DNA of 54,651 nucleotides from Paratissierella sp033809995 (lineage in GTDB: Bacteria; Bacillota; Clostridia; Tissierellales; Tissierellaceae): contig JAPXKQ010000010.1 of assembly GCA_033809995.1 (NCBI GenBank), forward strand, positions 1 through 54,651, in the 5' to 3' direction. Below the pieces are notes generated by a model, which worked only from the letters and a program-made list of their open reading frames with translations, ran no database searches and was not told the DNA's origin. A program made the position numbers and the translations under genes. This document shows, one piece after another, positions 25,489 through 34,605 of the stretch. Positions within the stretch are counted from its first letter, which is position 1, and each line of letters opens with the position of its first letter.

Positions 25489-26436
25489 TTAATATATATC
25501 AGGATAGATAGCTTTTGCCATCTCTTCTAGTGCTTTAATAATGTTGTGATTTGGAAGTGAACTAGCCATATTATCTACGTAATAAACTTCATTATTTTTA
25601 ATAGCATTGATGTTTTCCCACCCTGCTCGTGATTTAATCTCATCTATAGGATTTTCAATATAATTTACATTAGTAATTATTACATCAGGATTTGCTGCTA
25701 TTACTGCCTCTTCCGAAACAGATATCCAACTTTGTTCATTTCCCAATACATTAGTTGCTCCGATTAATTCAATCATTTCATTTAAAAATACACCTTTCCC
25801 AAAACTATATAGATATGGAGCAGCACTGATTTCAAAGTAAACTGATTTTTTTGTAGTAATTGAATCGCCTATATTCTTTATTTCTGAAATCTTTTCTTTC
25901 ATATTATCTACTAAGGCCTGTCCTTTTTCCTCAACTTTCAAAACCTTGGAAATAAACATTAAATCGTTATAGATTTGTTCTATACTATTGGCAGAAGGTA
26001 TATATGCTATGCTAATTCCAACATCCTTAAGTTGAACTAAAGGATCACTACCTCCACTCATGGTAATAGTTGATGCAAATATTAAGTCAGGTTTTAGTGC
26101 GATAAGTTGTTCAACATCTGGAGCCATCATATCAATTTGTGGTATCTCTTCAGGTAATCCTGCACGATCATGAGAATTTTTATCTATGGCTATTATTTTG
26201 TCTCCAAAACCTAATTCCACTAGCACTTCAGTTATAGAAGGTGCCATTGATATTATCGTATTGATATCTTCTGGGATTGTGATTTCATTGCCAGCAGGAT
26301 CTACGATGGTAAGTGGTCCTTCAGAAACGTCTGGTGTTTCTGAAGTTTGGGCAGTCTGTATAGGTTGTTGTTTACATGCTGTTAGAAGTGTAGCTATCAT
26401 CACAACAATAATAGCTATTGAGATAAGTTTTTTCAT
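25489..26436 (-). CDS. btuF: Cobalamin-binding lipoprotein of the ABC importer
   Basis: The 315-residue periplasmic-binding-like lipoprotein has a signal ending in lipobox LLTAC and the class III binding-protein layout: DPAGNEITIPEDINTIISMA, then DLIFASTITMSGG, and NPDVIITNVNYIENP near the C-terminus with the rigid helix between two lobes. GGAGGAAT precedes the ATG. It is the first gene after a cobalamin riboswitch with its own intrinsic terminator, so it should be expressed when cobalamin is scarce. Confidence 0.9.
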   Translation of the reverse strand: MKKLISIAIIVVMIATLLTACKQQPIQTAQTSETPDVSEGPLTIVDPAGNEITIPEDINTIISMAPSITEVLVELGFGDKIIAIDKNSHDRAGLPEEIPQIDMMAPDVEQLIALKPDLIFASTITMSGGSDPLVQLKDVGISIAYIPSANSIEQIYNDLMFISKVLKVEEKGQALVDNMKEKISEIKNIGDSITTKKSVYFEISAAPYLYSFGKGVFLNEMIELIGATNVLGNEQSWISVSEEAVIAANPDVIITNVNYIENPIDEIKSRAGWENINAIKNNEVYYVDNMASSLPNHNIIKALEEMAKAIYPDIY

Positions 26437-26487
26437 TTGTTATTCCTCCGTTTTCTTTATTTGATTAAATACTTCGATTTTTCCTGT

Positions 26488-26518
26488 AAAAAAAACGTCT
26501 CGGATTTTTCCGAAACGT
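26488..26518 (-). terminator. Riboswitch-controlled terminator before btuF
   Basis: Minus strand arms ACGTTTCGGA / TCCGAGACGT (one G-T pair) with loop AAAA and then eight T bases. It lies about 50 bases before the btuF start and about 125 bases after the aptamer. Confidence 0.9.
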
Positions 26519-26639
26519 AATTAACCACAAAGTAAACCTTGGAATTTTATAATAAATACAAACATCCAAAAATTTAATTCAATTAACTATCACTCTTGTT
26601 CTCTGCAGAGTATAGCATTTGCGGTTTTTTACGCAAATA

Positions 26640-26815
26640 ATATTGGCAGGTATTCCGACTTAGAGGTCATTGCTGTTTTTAACCTTCCCAGATTTTCTCC
26701 AGTGGTTCGCTTTCGCATTAAAAACCGCTCGCTCATTACGGCAGCAGGACTGTTTAGGATTGTAACCTAATTCCCTATTATCATCATTTTTGATGGCCAA
26801 TACCGAAAGTATTTA
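26640..26815 (-). ncRNA. Cobalamin riboswitch aptamer
   Basis: The minus strand shows the conserved parts in order: AATAGGGAATTAGGT, the B12-box-like CTGCTGCCGTAATG, the CCACTGG junction, TCTGGGAAGG, then the 3' box CAATGACCTCTAAGTCGG and ATACCTGCC. In adenosylcobalamin riboswitches these form the multi-stem junction and kissing loop. Combined with the downstream terminator it should shut off btuFCD and the two following genes when cobalamin is bound. The 3' boundary is clear; the 5' boundary is approximate. Confidence 0.95.
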
Positions 26816-26825
26816 ATTCTAATTT

Positions 26826-26854
26826 AGTATAGTACAAATATTTTTTTCTGTCAA
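26826..26854 (-). promoter_or_regulatory. Sigma-A promoter of the B12 operon
   Basis: TTGACA (26849-26854), 17-base spacer, TATACT (26826-26831) on the minus strand, placing the transcript start near 26819, right at the 5' edge of the riboswitch. Confidence 0.85.
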
Positions 26855-26934
26855 TTGATTTATCAATACGTAATATGTAAAATTATTTGATATATTTATA
26901 TAAATCATGATAAAAGATATCTAAGTGAAGATAA

Positions 26935-27177
26935 CTACTTTCTATATTTTTTTATCCCCAACAAATCCTCAATCTTATCGTTCATATACTTATAAGAATC
27001 CTCAACACCTTGATTGTAAAACTCTGGTGCCAGCTCATCTATTATGAAATCTAAGATTAAACTCGACGCCAAATCACCTAAGTCCTCCTCTCTTTCATCA
27101 AGAAAATAACTTTTTATAGAACTTATCATATCTTCTCTCTTTTTCATATCAATTTTAATCCCTGTCTTTTTTTTCAT
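26935..27177 (-). CDS. DUF2164 family protein
   Basis: Starting at the ATG at 27177, which follows AGGGGTGAT, the product is 80 residues: MKKKTGIKIDMKKREDMISS..., with the DUF2164 features EEDLGDLASSLILDFIIDEL and a closing YNQGVEDSYKYMNDKIEDLL. The family is short, helical and of unknown function. The upstream extension of the frame lacks a ribosome site and is not part of it. It stands beside a small membrane gene and at the edge of the accessory block next to ftsY. Confidence 0.82.
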   Translation of the reverse strand: MKKKTGIKIDMKKREDMISSIKSYFLDEREEDLGDLASSLILDFIIDELAPEFYNQGVEDSYKYMNDKIEDLLGIKKYRK

Positions 27178-27265
27178 TGATATCACCCCTGCTCCATCAT
27201 ATCCAACTATCACTCTATAGCTAACCTCTTCACAAATCATTTTAATACCTCTAAATGTTATGGAA

Positions 27266-27454
27266 CTATCTATTTCCCCTATTTTTTAAATATTTAATTA
27301 ATGTCATTTTAGCTATAAGCCAAACTATAAGAAAAACTGCGACAACAAAAATCCCATTTATATCAATATTAAAATTATCCAGAATTTTAATTATAAATGA
27401 TATTATCACTATGAATAAAATTGCTTCAATTACGTCAAATAACATTTTTTTCAT
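27266..27454 (-). CDS. Small membrane protein, unknown function
   Basis: The 62-residue protein has two membrane helices (about 8-26 and 35-54) and a basic C-terminus (LIKYLKNRGNR). An AGGAGGAG ribosome site precedes the ATG, supporting that it is translated. I recognise no family. It lies 88 bases upstream of the DUF2164 gene and on the same strand, so the two may form a short operon. Confidence 0.6.
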   Translation of the reverse strand: MKKMLFDVIEAILFIVIISFIIKILDNFNIDINGIFVVAVFLIVWLIAKMTLIKYLKNRGNR

Positions 27455-27578
27455 ATAGACTACTCTCCTCCTAAATTAAAATCCAGCCTCATAATAGAAT
27501 CAATTATCTATAATCTTTTCTGTATAGCAATAATTATTAGCCACATTCATCGCAACATATGGTTGTCCATACAAAATG

Positions 27579-27602
27579 GGGAACGACATATATTCCGTTC
27601 CC
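27579..27602 (-). terminator. Hairpin after ftsY
   Basis: Seven-base arms GGGAACG / CGTTCCC with a 10-base loop, followed by CATTTTG on the minus strand. The T-tract is weak, so termination may be partial. Confidence 0.5.
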
Positions 27603-27623
27603 TTGGATGTAATAATATTATTG

Positions 27624-28865
27624 TTAATCAAATATTGCTTCTACGAAATCGTCTACTATAAATGGTTGTAGGTCTTCGATGCCTTCTCCAACTCCAACAA
27701 GCTTAACAGGGAGTCCTAATTCTGCTTGAAGGGCTATGATAACTCCACCTTTAGCTGTTCCATCAAGCTTGGTTAAAGCAACTCCTGTAATATTTGCTAC
27801 TTCTTTAAATACCTTAGCTTGATTAATAGCATTTTGGCCTGTTGTTGCGTCTAGAACTAATAAAACTTCTTTTGTCGCATTTCCATATTCTCTATCTACT
27901 ACTCTAAATATTTTATTTAACTCATTCATAAGATTTGATTTGTTGTGTAATCTTCCAGCTGTATCACAGATTAATACATCTGACTTTCTTGCCTTTGCCG
28001 CCTGAATTCCATCATATATAACTGCAGCGGGGTCTGCACCTTCACTATGTGCTACAAATTCTACCTTGGATCTTTTGCTCCATTCCTCTAATTGTTCAAT
28101 AGCAGCTGCTCTGAAGGTATCACCAGCAGCTATAAGAACCTTTTTACCTTCTTTTTTAAAGCTATGTGACAGCTTTCCTATTGTTGTGGTCTTTCCTACC
28201 CCATTAACACCAACTACTAAAATCACCGCTGGTGTAGGCTCAATTGAAAGAACATTGTCATCAACTGATTCTTTCATTAGTTTCTTGATTTCATCCTTTA
28301 GTAGCTCCTTAACTTCCATTGGATCATTAACCTTTTCCAATTTTACTCTGGATTTTAATCTATCTGTAAGTTCCATAGTAGTGCTAACACCAACATCAGC
28401 TGTAATTAAAACCTCTTCTAAATCATCAAACAGTTCATCGTCTACTTTCTTATAGGAGTTAAGGATATCCTCTATTTTGTTTGACATATCGTCCCGTGTT
28501 TTAGTAAGCCCATTTTTTAACTTTTCAAAGAAGCTTAGCTTCTTTTCTTTCTTAGGTTCTTCAACTATTTCTTCTTCTATTGCTTCAGGCGTTATTTCTA
28601 CTTCATTAACTATTTCTTGTTCAATTTCTGAGGGCACAATTACTTCCTCAATATCTTCAATATGCTCTTCTTCAATTAACTCTTCTTTTCCTTCCGGTTC
28701 TTCCACTGACTCTTCAATTTCTTCAGTAAGAACATCCTCAACTTCTTCTATAACCTCTTCATGCTCTTCAAGAGCCTCTTCTTTCATATCTTCTTCTACT
28801 TCCAAAAATTCTTTTTCCAGCTTTTCTTCTTTTTCTTTTTTCTTTTTCTTAAACCAATTAAACAT
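27624..28865 (-). CDS. ftsY: SRP receptor FtsY
   Basis: FtsY is the membrane-associated GTPase that docks SRP-ribosome complexes. The 413 residues have a basic start (FNWFKKKKKEKEEK), a very acidic region (about 15-110, glutamate-rich) that with the N-terminal end contacts membrane or SecY, and the NG domain with P-loop VGVNGVGKTTTIGKL, DTAGR and TKLDGTAKGG. It starts 10 bases after smc. The usual ylxM-ffh neighbour is displaced by the 25 kb block. Confidence 0.97.
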   Translation of the reverse strand: MFNWFKKKKKEKEEKLEKEFLEVEEDMKEEALEEHEEVIEEVEDVLTEEIEESVEEPEGKEELIEEEHIEDIEEVIVPSEIEQEIVNEVEITPEAIEEEIVEEPKKEKKLSFFEKLKNGLTKTRDDMSNKIEDILNSYKKVDDELFDDLEEVLITADVGVSTTMELTDRLKSRVKLEKVNDPMEVKELLKDEIKKLMKESVDDNVLSIEPTPAVILVVGVNGVGKTTTIGKLSHSFKKEGKKVLIAAGDTFRAAAIEQLEEWSKRSKVEFVAHSEGADPAAVIYDGIQAAKARKSDVLICDTAGRLHNKSNLMNELNKIFRVVDREYGNATKEVLLVLDATTGQNAINQAKVFKEVANITGVALTKLDGTAKGGVIIALQAELGLPVKLVGVGEGIEDLQPFIVDDFVEAIFD

Positions 28866-28875
28866 CTTCTTCCCC

Positions 28876-31800
28876 CTAACTAGCCATATTGTTTATTTTA
28901 TCTTTAAGTTCTACTGATACCAATTTACTTACTCCTTCTTCTTCCATAGTAACCCCGTATAAAACATCAGCAATTTCCATGGTAGTCTTTCTATGGGTTA
29001 TCAATACAAATTGAGTTGAATCATTAAAATCCTTTAAATAACTAGTATATCTATTGATATTAGCCTCATCAAGAGCTGCATCAATCTCATCAAGTATACA
29101 GAAAGGAGCAGGCTTAGCTTTAAGTATAGCAAATAATAATGCAACAGCTGTAAGAGACTTTTCTCCTCCTGATAATAGGGTTAAGTTTTGTAGTTTCTTT
29201 CCTGGAGGTTGCGCTTTGATATTTATTCCTACATTTAAAATATCATCACCTTCCTCTATTTCTAGATAAGCTTTACCGCCATTAAATAGAATTGAAAATG
29301 TTTCTGAGAAGTTTTCATTTATTTCTTGGAATGTAGCTAAAAATCTACTCCTCATTTTCTTTTCCATATCTTTAATAACTTCAAGAAGATTTCCCTTAGC
29401 ATCTATTAAATCAGCCTGTTGTTTTGTTAAAAATTCAAATCTTTCTTTAATATTTTTGAAATCTTCTATTGCACCTATATTTACATTTCCTAAATCCTTT
29501 ATTTCAGATTTTAAATCTTTAACTTCTTCTTGAGCATTTTGAATACTTTTAATTTCCGTTTCATACTTCATACTCTCATCAATTGTAACTCCATAGTCAT
29601 CATAAATCTTATTCTTTCCATTTTCAAGTTGAATTTCATACCTTGCAAGTTTAACATCCAGATTGTTTTTTATCCTTTCTATTTCAGAAAGTTTATTGTT
29701 AAGGATTTTCAACCTATCTTGTTCATCATAGAAGGTCTTCATAAAATTATCCTTCTTCTTTAGTAGTTCATTTAATTTAATTGAAGCTAATTCCTCATCC
29801 TTTTCTTGAATTTTTATTTCCTCTTCAAGACTTAGTCTGTTACTATTTAGGTTTATTAATTCTCCATTGATAGCCAAAATTAATTCTTCTTTTTGTTTAA
29901 TTAAATTTTCTATTTCAAGCCTATTGGAATCAAAATTGAGTATTGAATTATTGGTGTTTTGATAATGATTTTCTAATGAATTTATTTTAATCCTCAAGTC
30001 TGTAACCTTTCTTTCAAACTCATCTTTTGAAAGTTTTTTCTCTTGATAATCACATGAATTGATATTTATCTTTTCTTTCATTTCTTCAATATTTTCTTCA
30101 TAAATTATTGTATCTAGTTTTAATAGACTCAAATTGTTTTCAAAGTCCTTATTTTCATTTAAAAGGGATTCAATCTCCTTTTCTCGTCTTTCTATATCTA
30201 ATTTCAATTTATCTTTTTCACTTAAACAATTATCTTTATTATTAGTATTGCTTATTAACTCCATTTCCATATCTTTTATGCTGGACTCCAATTGAGTTAG
30301 AGAAATAGTGATTTTGTAAAGTTCTTCATCCAATTTAGATTTATCTTTTATCAATTCATCTATATATAGTTCACTTTTATGAATTTCATCTTTTAAACTA
30401 CTTATTTTATTTCTCCTACTAATAATACTAATAGAATTGTTTCCAGAACTACCTCCAGTAATAGAGCCACCTATATTTAATACCTCACCTTCTAAAGTGA
30501 CAATTCTGTAGTTGTGGTCATAATTATTAGCAAGTCTAATTCCACTATCAATATCTCGCACAACTATAGTTCTACCCAATAAGTTTTCAAAGATATTTTG
30601 ATACTTTTTATCATAAGTAATAAGCTCACTAGCAAGTCCCAATATATTAAAATCAATTTTATCCTTTGGATTAATATTTAAAGTTTTACCTTTAATAATA
30701 TTCATGGGTAGAAAAGTAGCCCTACCTAATCTTTGCTTTTTAAGGTATTCTACCATTTTTTTTGCATCATTTTCATCGTTAACAACTATATGTTGGACAC
30801 TAGAGCCTAATGAAACATCAATAGCACGTTCATATTCTATATCAACAGTGAAAAGTTCAGCTACTACTCCAATTAATCCTTTACTAAGATTAGAATCCCG
30901 CTTTGCCCCTTGGAGCAACCCTTTTACACTTTTATAATATCCATCATATCCTTCTTCCATATTTTTATATAGATTGTAGTTTGAAGTAAGTCCATGCAGT
31001 TTTATCTGGTTTTTTTTGATTTCATCATTAATAATATTGTCTTTATCCTGTATAGATTTTTTCTTTTCATTTAGTTCTTTTAAAATATTTCTCTTATTTT
31101 CTAATGTTCCCATTAATTCATTTCCATAATTAACTAATTCGTCATATTTATTCTGCAAATCTAAAATACTTATATTTATATTTTCGATTTCCTTATTTAA
31201 TTGACTGACCCTCTTATCAATATTTTCTTTAAAGGATTTTATTGAGTTGATTTCACTCTTTTTATCTGAAAGTTTATTATAAAGATTTATTATTTCATCC
31301 TTATCTAGATTTAAGTTTCTTTCAATATCCAATAAATAATTATTTATCCTGTCCAATTCCTCTTTATTATTTTCATATTCTATATTAAGTAAGTTTAAAT
31401 CTTTTTGTATCGTTTCTAATTCTAAATTCAAATCATCCTTTGATTTATGTAGTTTTTCTAAAGACTCAATATGTTTTTCTTTTTCATCATTAAGTCTTTC
31501 TAAATCCACCGTCAAATATTTTTCCTTTTCATTTAATAAAGATATTTTATTTCTATTGTTTTCAAAAACTTGTACAGCATCAAATTTAATACTTCTGGAT
31601 TCTTCAATCTCCAATTCAATACTCTGTATATTATCTTTTAATTTATTGTATTTTTCATCAATAATATTCTTTTCATCTTCAAGTAGTTTTACATCTTCAT
31701 CTATTTTTTCTTTTTCCTGATTAATATCTTCAATTTGTTTGTTTAGTTTTTTATAGTCTCTGATAAAAATATTGATTTCAAGGTCCTTTAGTCTGGAATA

Positions 31801-32454
31801 TAATTTTGTAAATTGTAATGCCTTTTCAGATTCATTTTCCAGTATGTCTTTCTGATTTGAAACCTCATGAAGCAGATCCTTAATCCTTACAAGATTATTA
31901 TCTGTTCTATCTAACCGTCTTTCAGCTTCTTCTTTTTTAGTCTTGTATTTTACAATACCTGCTGCTTCTTCAAATATACTTCTCCTATCCTCAGGTCTAT
32001 TTGACAATATTTCATCTATCCTACCTTGTCCAATAATTGAATAACCATCTTTACCAACTCCAGTATCCATAAATAGTTCTCTAATATCCTTTAATCTACA
32101 GGAATTTTTGTTGATGTAGTATTCACTTTCACCAGATCTAAACATTCTTCTTGTAACCTCAACCTCAGTATAATCTATAGGGATAGACCCATCCTTATTA
32201 TCGAAGGTTATGGTCACTTCAGCAAAACCTAACGCTCTTCTTTTGTCAGTACCTGAAAATATTACGTCTTCCATCTTATTTCCTCTAAGACTTTTTACGC
32301 TTTGCTCGCCAAGTACCCATCTAATAGCATCAGAAATATTGCTTTTACCACTACCATTTGGACCTACAATAGCAGTTATTTCATCTTTAAATTCAATCTC
32401 CGTTTTATCCGCAAAGGATTTAAAACCTTGTATATATATCTTTTTTAAATACAA
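28876..32454 (-). CDS. smc: Chromosome partition ATPase SMC
   Basis: SMC forms the condensin-like ring with ScpA and ScpB that organises and separates chromosomes. The 1192-residue protein has the N-terminal head with Walker A IVGPNGSGKSNISDAI, long coiled coils (about 165-500 and 670-1010), the central hinge (about 510-660), and the C-terminal head with signature TLLSGGEKSLTAVALL and Walker B FCILDEIDAALDEANI. I take a TTG start at 32454 (LYLKKIYIQGFKSFADKTEI) because family members begin there and GGGGTG lies upstream; the frame also extends to an ATG at 32490. It precedes ftsY. Confidence 0.97.
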   Translation of the reverse strand: MYLKKIYIQGFKSFADKTEIEFKDEITAIVGPNGSGKSNISDAIRWVLGEQSVKSLRGNKMEDVIFSGTDKRRALGFAEVTITFDNKDGSIPIDYTEVEVTRRMFRSGESEYYINKNSCRLKDIRELFMDTGVGKDGYSIIGQGRIDEILSNRPEDRRSIFEEAAGIVKYKTKKEEAERRLDRTDNNLVRIKDLLHEVSNQKDILENESEKALQFTKLYSRLKDLEINIFIRDYKKLNKQIEDINQEKEKIDEDVKLLEDEKNIIDEKYNKLKDNIQSIELEIEESRSIKFDAVQVFENNRNKISLLNEKEKYLTVDLERLNDEKEKHIESLEKLHKSKDDLNLELETIQKDLNLLNIEYENNKEELDRINNYLLDIERNLNLDKDEIINLYNKLSDKKSEINSIKSFKENIDKRVSQLNKEIENINISILDLQNKYDELVNYGNELMGTLENKRNILKELNEKKKSIQDKDNIINDEIKKNQIKLHGLTSNYNLYKNMEEGYDGYYKSVKGLLQGAKRDSNLSKGLIGVVAELFTVDIEYERAIDVSLGSSVQHIVVNDENDAKKMVEYLKKQRLGRATFLPMNIIKGKTLNINPKDKIDFNILGLASELITYDKKYQNIFENLLGRTIVVRDIDSGIRLANNYDHNYRIVTLEGEVLNIGGSITGGSSGNNSISIISRRNKISSLKDEIHKSELYIDELIKDKSKLDEELYKITISLTQLESSIKDMEMELISNTNNKDNCLSEKDKLKLDIERREKEIESLLNENKDFENNLSLLKLDTIIYEENIEEMKEKININSCDYQEKKLSKDEFERKVTDLRIKINSLENHYQNTNNSILNFDSNRLEIENLIKQKEELILAINGELINLNSNRLSLEEEIKIQEKDEELASIKLNELLKKKDNFMKTFYDEQDRLKILNNKLSEIERIKNNLDVKLARYEIQLENGKNKIYDDYGVTIDESMKYETEIKSIQNAQEEVKDLKSEIKDLGNVNIGAIEDFKNIKERFEFLTKQQADLIDAKGNLLEVIKDMEKKMRSRFLATFQEINENFSETFSILFNGGKAYLEIEEGDDILNVGINIKAQPPGKKLQNLTLLSGGEKSLTAVALLFAILKAKPAPFCILDEIDAALDEANINRYTSYLKDFNDSTQFVLITHRKTTMEIADVLYGVTMEEEGVSKLVSVELKDKINNMAS

Positions 32455-32480
32455 GTCGCACACACCCCATTTAAAATTAA

Positions 32481-32505
32481 AGGTTTCCAAAACCTTCGGA
32501 AACCT
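32481..32505 (-). terminator. Hairpin between the radical SAM gene and smc
   Basis: Eight-base arms AGGTTTCC / GGAAACCT, 9-base loop, then TTAATTTT on the minus strand. It lies between the radical SAM stop and the smc start and may reduce read-through into smc. Confidence 0.6.
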
Positions 32506-32506
32506 A

Positions 32507-33592
32507 TTAGACTAATGAATTTTGCATCAAATATGATTTCATTAGAGATTTTATATTTATTTTATCATAAAAATCGTCAATTTTAATTACAATTTCATTG
32601 GAATTATAATCATTTCCATATATTCTTATATTTATAAACCCATATCTTTCTTTTAGATAGATTGTATTAGATGATTTTTGCCCTACAAGAAGGGAAATTG
32701 TCCTTTGATTTACCTCCAGTATCAATTCCTTGTTTTCAGTTTCTAAGTCTTGTTTTGAAAAGTAAAAATCTAATAAAGCCCTATAAATATTGGACTCCAC
32801 AAGCTGTCTGAAAGAAGGATGAAATGGACCTGCTACTACATCTTTCCCCATTTGAATATTTTCAGTAGGCTGCAAACCAACCCTGATTACGTTGATATCA
32901 TTAATATAGAATAGCATCAATAAAATACTAGATTGATCTACTGCTTCTTGTAAGCTAAGTGGCTTATATTTACCTTGTAAATATTGTTTTTCAAGAAATG
33001 TACCTTTGATTACCAGTGTTGGATAAATCCTTACATTGTAAGGATTCAATTTAATAAACTCTCTGCAAGTATATAATGATTTTACAAAACTATCCTCTGG
33101 GAGACCTAACATCATTTGTAAACCTAGATTAAATCCATATGATTTAATAAGTTCAGATGCTTCATATACATCCTGAGCAGTATGTCCCCTTTCACTTTTA
33201 TCAAGTACAGTTTCATCTAATGATTGTACACCTAATTCAATGGTATCAACGTTATATTTCTTAAGATTTTCTAATATACTATTATCTATGGCATCTGGTC
33301 TTGTAGACATTCTTATGGCATCTATTATCCCTTTAGTTTTGTATCTGTATGGAATCTCCAAAAGTGCACTTTGTGTATCCATGTCAATTGCTGTAAAGCT
33401 TCCACCGTAAAAGGCAACCTCAATGTATGAATCCTTTCTAAAATACCCTAAGTATTCATTTATAATGTTTTCAACATCTTCTGGTTTAACATTTGTTGTT
33501 AATCCTGTAATCTTTTTCTGATTACAAAATATACAATCATGTGGACAACCAAAATGCGGAACAAAAATAGGAACAATATAATGTCTAGTCAT
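32507..33592 (-). CDS. Radical SAM protein of the Elp3-like/oxygen-independent group
   Basis: The 361-residue protein has the 4Fe-4S motif with cysteines at 16, 20 and 23 (FGCPHDCIFC), then AFYGGSFTAID, a DAIRMSTRPDAI segment and ELGVQSLDETVL, the pattern of radical SAM enzymes related to Elp3 and the coproporphyrinogen oxidase group. Its gene stands between rnc and smc in many Clostridia. The exact reaction is not known to me. It overlaps rnc by 8 bases at its start, so it is cotranscribed with acpP and rnc. Confidence 0.88.
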   Translation of the reverse strand: MTRHYIVPIFVPHFGCPHDCIFCNQKKITGLTTNVKPEDVENIINEYLGYFRKDSYIEVAFYGGSFTAIDMDTQSALLEIPYRYKTKGIIDAIRMSTRPDAIDNSILENLKKYNVDTIELGVQSLDETVLDKSERGHTAQDVYEASELIKSYGFNLGLQMMLGLPEDSFVKSLYTCREFIKLNPYNVRIYPTLVIKGTFLEKQYLQGKYKPLSLQEAVDQSSILLMLFYINDINVIRVGLQPTENIQMGKDVVAGPFHPSFRQLVESNIYRALLDFYFSKQDLETENKELILEVNQRTISLLVGQKSSNTIYLKERYGFINIRIYGNDYNSNEIVIKIDDFYDKINIKSLMKSYLMQNSLV

Positions 33593-34307
33593 AGTCCTCT
33601 CCCATCAAAATTAAAGCTTCCTTTGCTGCCATTTGCTCAGCTTCCTTTTTATTTCTACCAATACCAGAGCCTATAGCCTCTTTATTGATACAAACGTCCA
33701 TATAAAATAATTTGTTGTGATCAGGACCTTCTTCTTTTGTAACTATATATTCAATTTTAGCTCTAGTAACTTTTTGAAGTTTTTCCTGCAATTCTGTTTT
33801 ATAGTCAATAAATAAATCTCCCTTTGCAACTGCAGCAACTATATCAGTTTCAAATTTGTTTAAAAGTAAATCTGTTACAGTTTTGAAGTCACTATCCATA
33901 TAAATAGCACCCGTAATGGCTTCACTAGCGTCAGCTAATATTGATTCTCTTTCCCTACCACCAGTAGCCTCCTCACCTTTTCCTAGATAAAGGAATTTGC
34001 CTAAATCTATCTTCCTAGCTGCAAGAGCTAAAGAAGGTTCACATACTACCTTCGCTCTGATTTTAGTTAGCTCCCCTTCTGGGTAGAATGGGTACTTCTT
34101 ATATAGATATTGACTTACAAGTAAATTGAGCACAGCGTCACCTAGAAACTCTAATCTCTCATTGCATTGGCTTTCATGCATCCTATGTTCATTGGCATAG
34201 GAACTATGTGTAAGTGCAGTTTTTAATAAATCTATATCTTCAAATCTATAATTTAAATTTTTTTGCAAAATATCTAAACTCATTTCATCATAATTATCAT
34301 CTTTCAT
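33585..34307 (-). CDS. rnc: Ribonuclease III
   Basis: RNase III cleaves double-stranded RNA and processes rRNA precursors. The 240-residue protein has the catalytic signature NERLEFLGDAVLNLLV at about 43-58, the second catalytic acidic pair (DASEAITGAIYMD), and a C-terminal double-stranded RNA-binding domain (DYKTELQEKLQKVTRAKIEY to NKKEAEQMAAKEAL). GGAGGAATT lies upstream of the ATG. It is in the acpP-rnc-radical SAM unit. A hairpin in the acpP-rnc gap is a conceivable site of self-cleavage. Confidence 0.96.
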   Translation of the reverse strand: MKDDNYDEMSLDILQKNLNYRFEDIDLLKTALTHSSYANEHRMHESQCNERLEFLGDAVLNLLVSQYLYKKYPFYPEGELTKIRAKVVCEPSLALAARKIDLGKFLYLGKGEEATGGRERESILADASEAITGAIYMDSDFKTVTDLLLNKFETDIVAAVAKGDLFIDYKTELQEKLQKVTRAKIEYIVTKEEGPDHNKLFYMDVCINKEAIGSGIGRNKKEAEQMAAKEALILMGEDYD

Positions 34308-34331
34308 TAGAATTCCTCCAATGTTTTGGGA

Positions 34332-34353
34332 GGGATGGCATGGAAACCATCCC
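34332..34353 (-). other. Hairpin in the acpP-rnc intergenic region
   Basis: Seven-base arms GGGATGG / CCATCCC with an 8-base loop on the minus strand, without a T-tract. It may stabilise the acpP mRNA end or act as a processing site. Confidence 0.5.
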
Positions 34354-34590
34354 TTACTCTTCTCCTAGTAATTCCTTTATATAATCAATTGCATCTCCTA
34401 CTGTTTTAATTGAATCAACATCCTCATCCTCTATTTCTAAATTAAATTCGTCCTCTAATGCCATTATTAATTCAACTAAATCAAGAGAATCAGCATTTAA
34501 ATCATCCTTAAATGAAGTATCTAAATCCACATCACCTTCATCCAAATTAAATTGTGTTGCAATTAGTTCAATAACTTTGTCTTTAATCAT
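34354..34590 (-). CDS. acpP: Acyl carrier protein
   Basis: ACP carries growing acyl chains on a phosphopantetheine arm. The 78-residue acidic, helical protein has the attachment serine in DLNADSLDLVELIMALEDEF (the DSL motif). An AAGGAGGA site precedes the ATG. It follows plsX by 15 bases. No other fatty-acid synthesis genes (fabH, fabD, fabG, fabF) lie here, unlike the plsX-fab-acpP order of Bacillus. Confidence 0.97.
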   Translation of the reverse strand: MIKDKVIELIATQFNLDEGDVDLDTSFKDDLNADSLDLVELIMALEDEFNLEIEDEDVDSIKTVGDAIDYIKELLGEE

Positions 34591-34605
34591 AAAAAAATCC
34601 TCCTT

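Noticed and set aside
28066..28917. Long serine-rich open frames on the plus strand opposite ftsY
   Set aside because: They are the antisense of the glutamate-rich FtsY N-terminus and have no ribosome sites.
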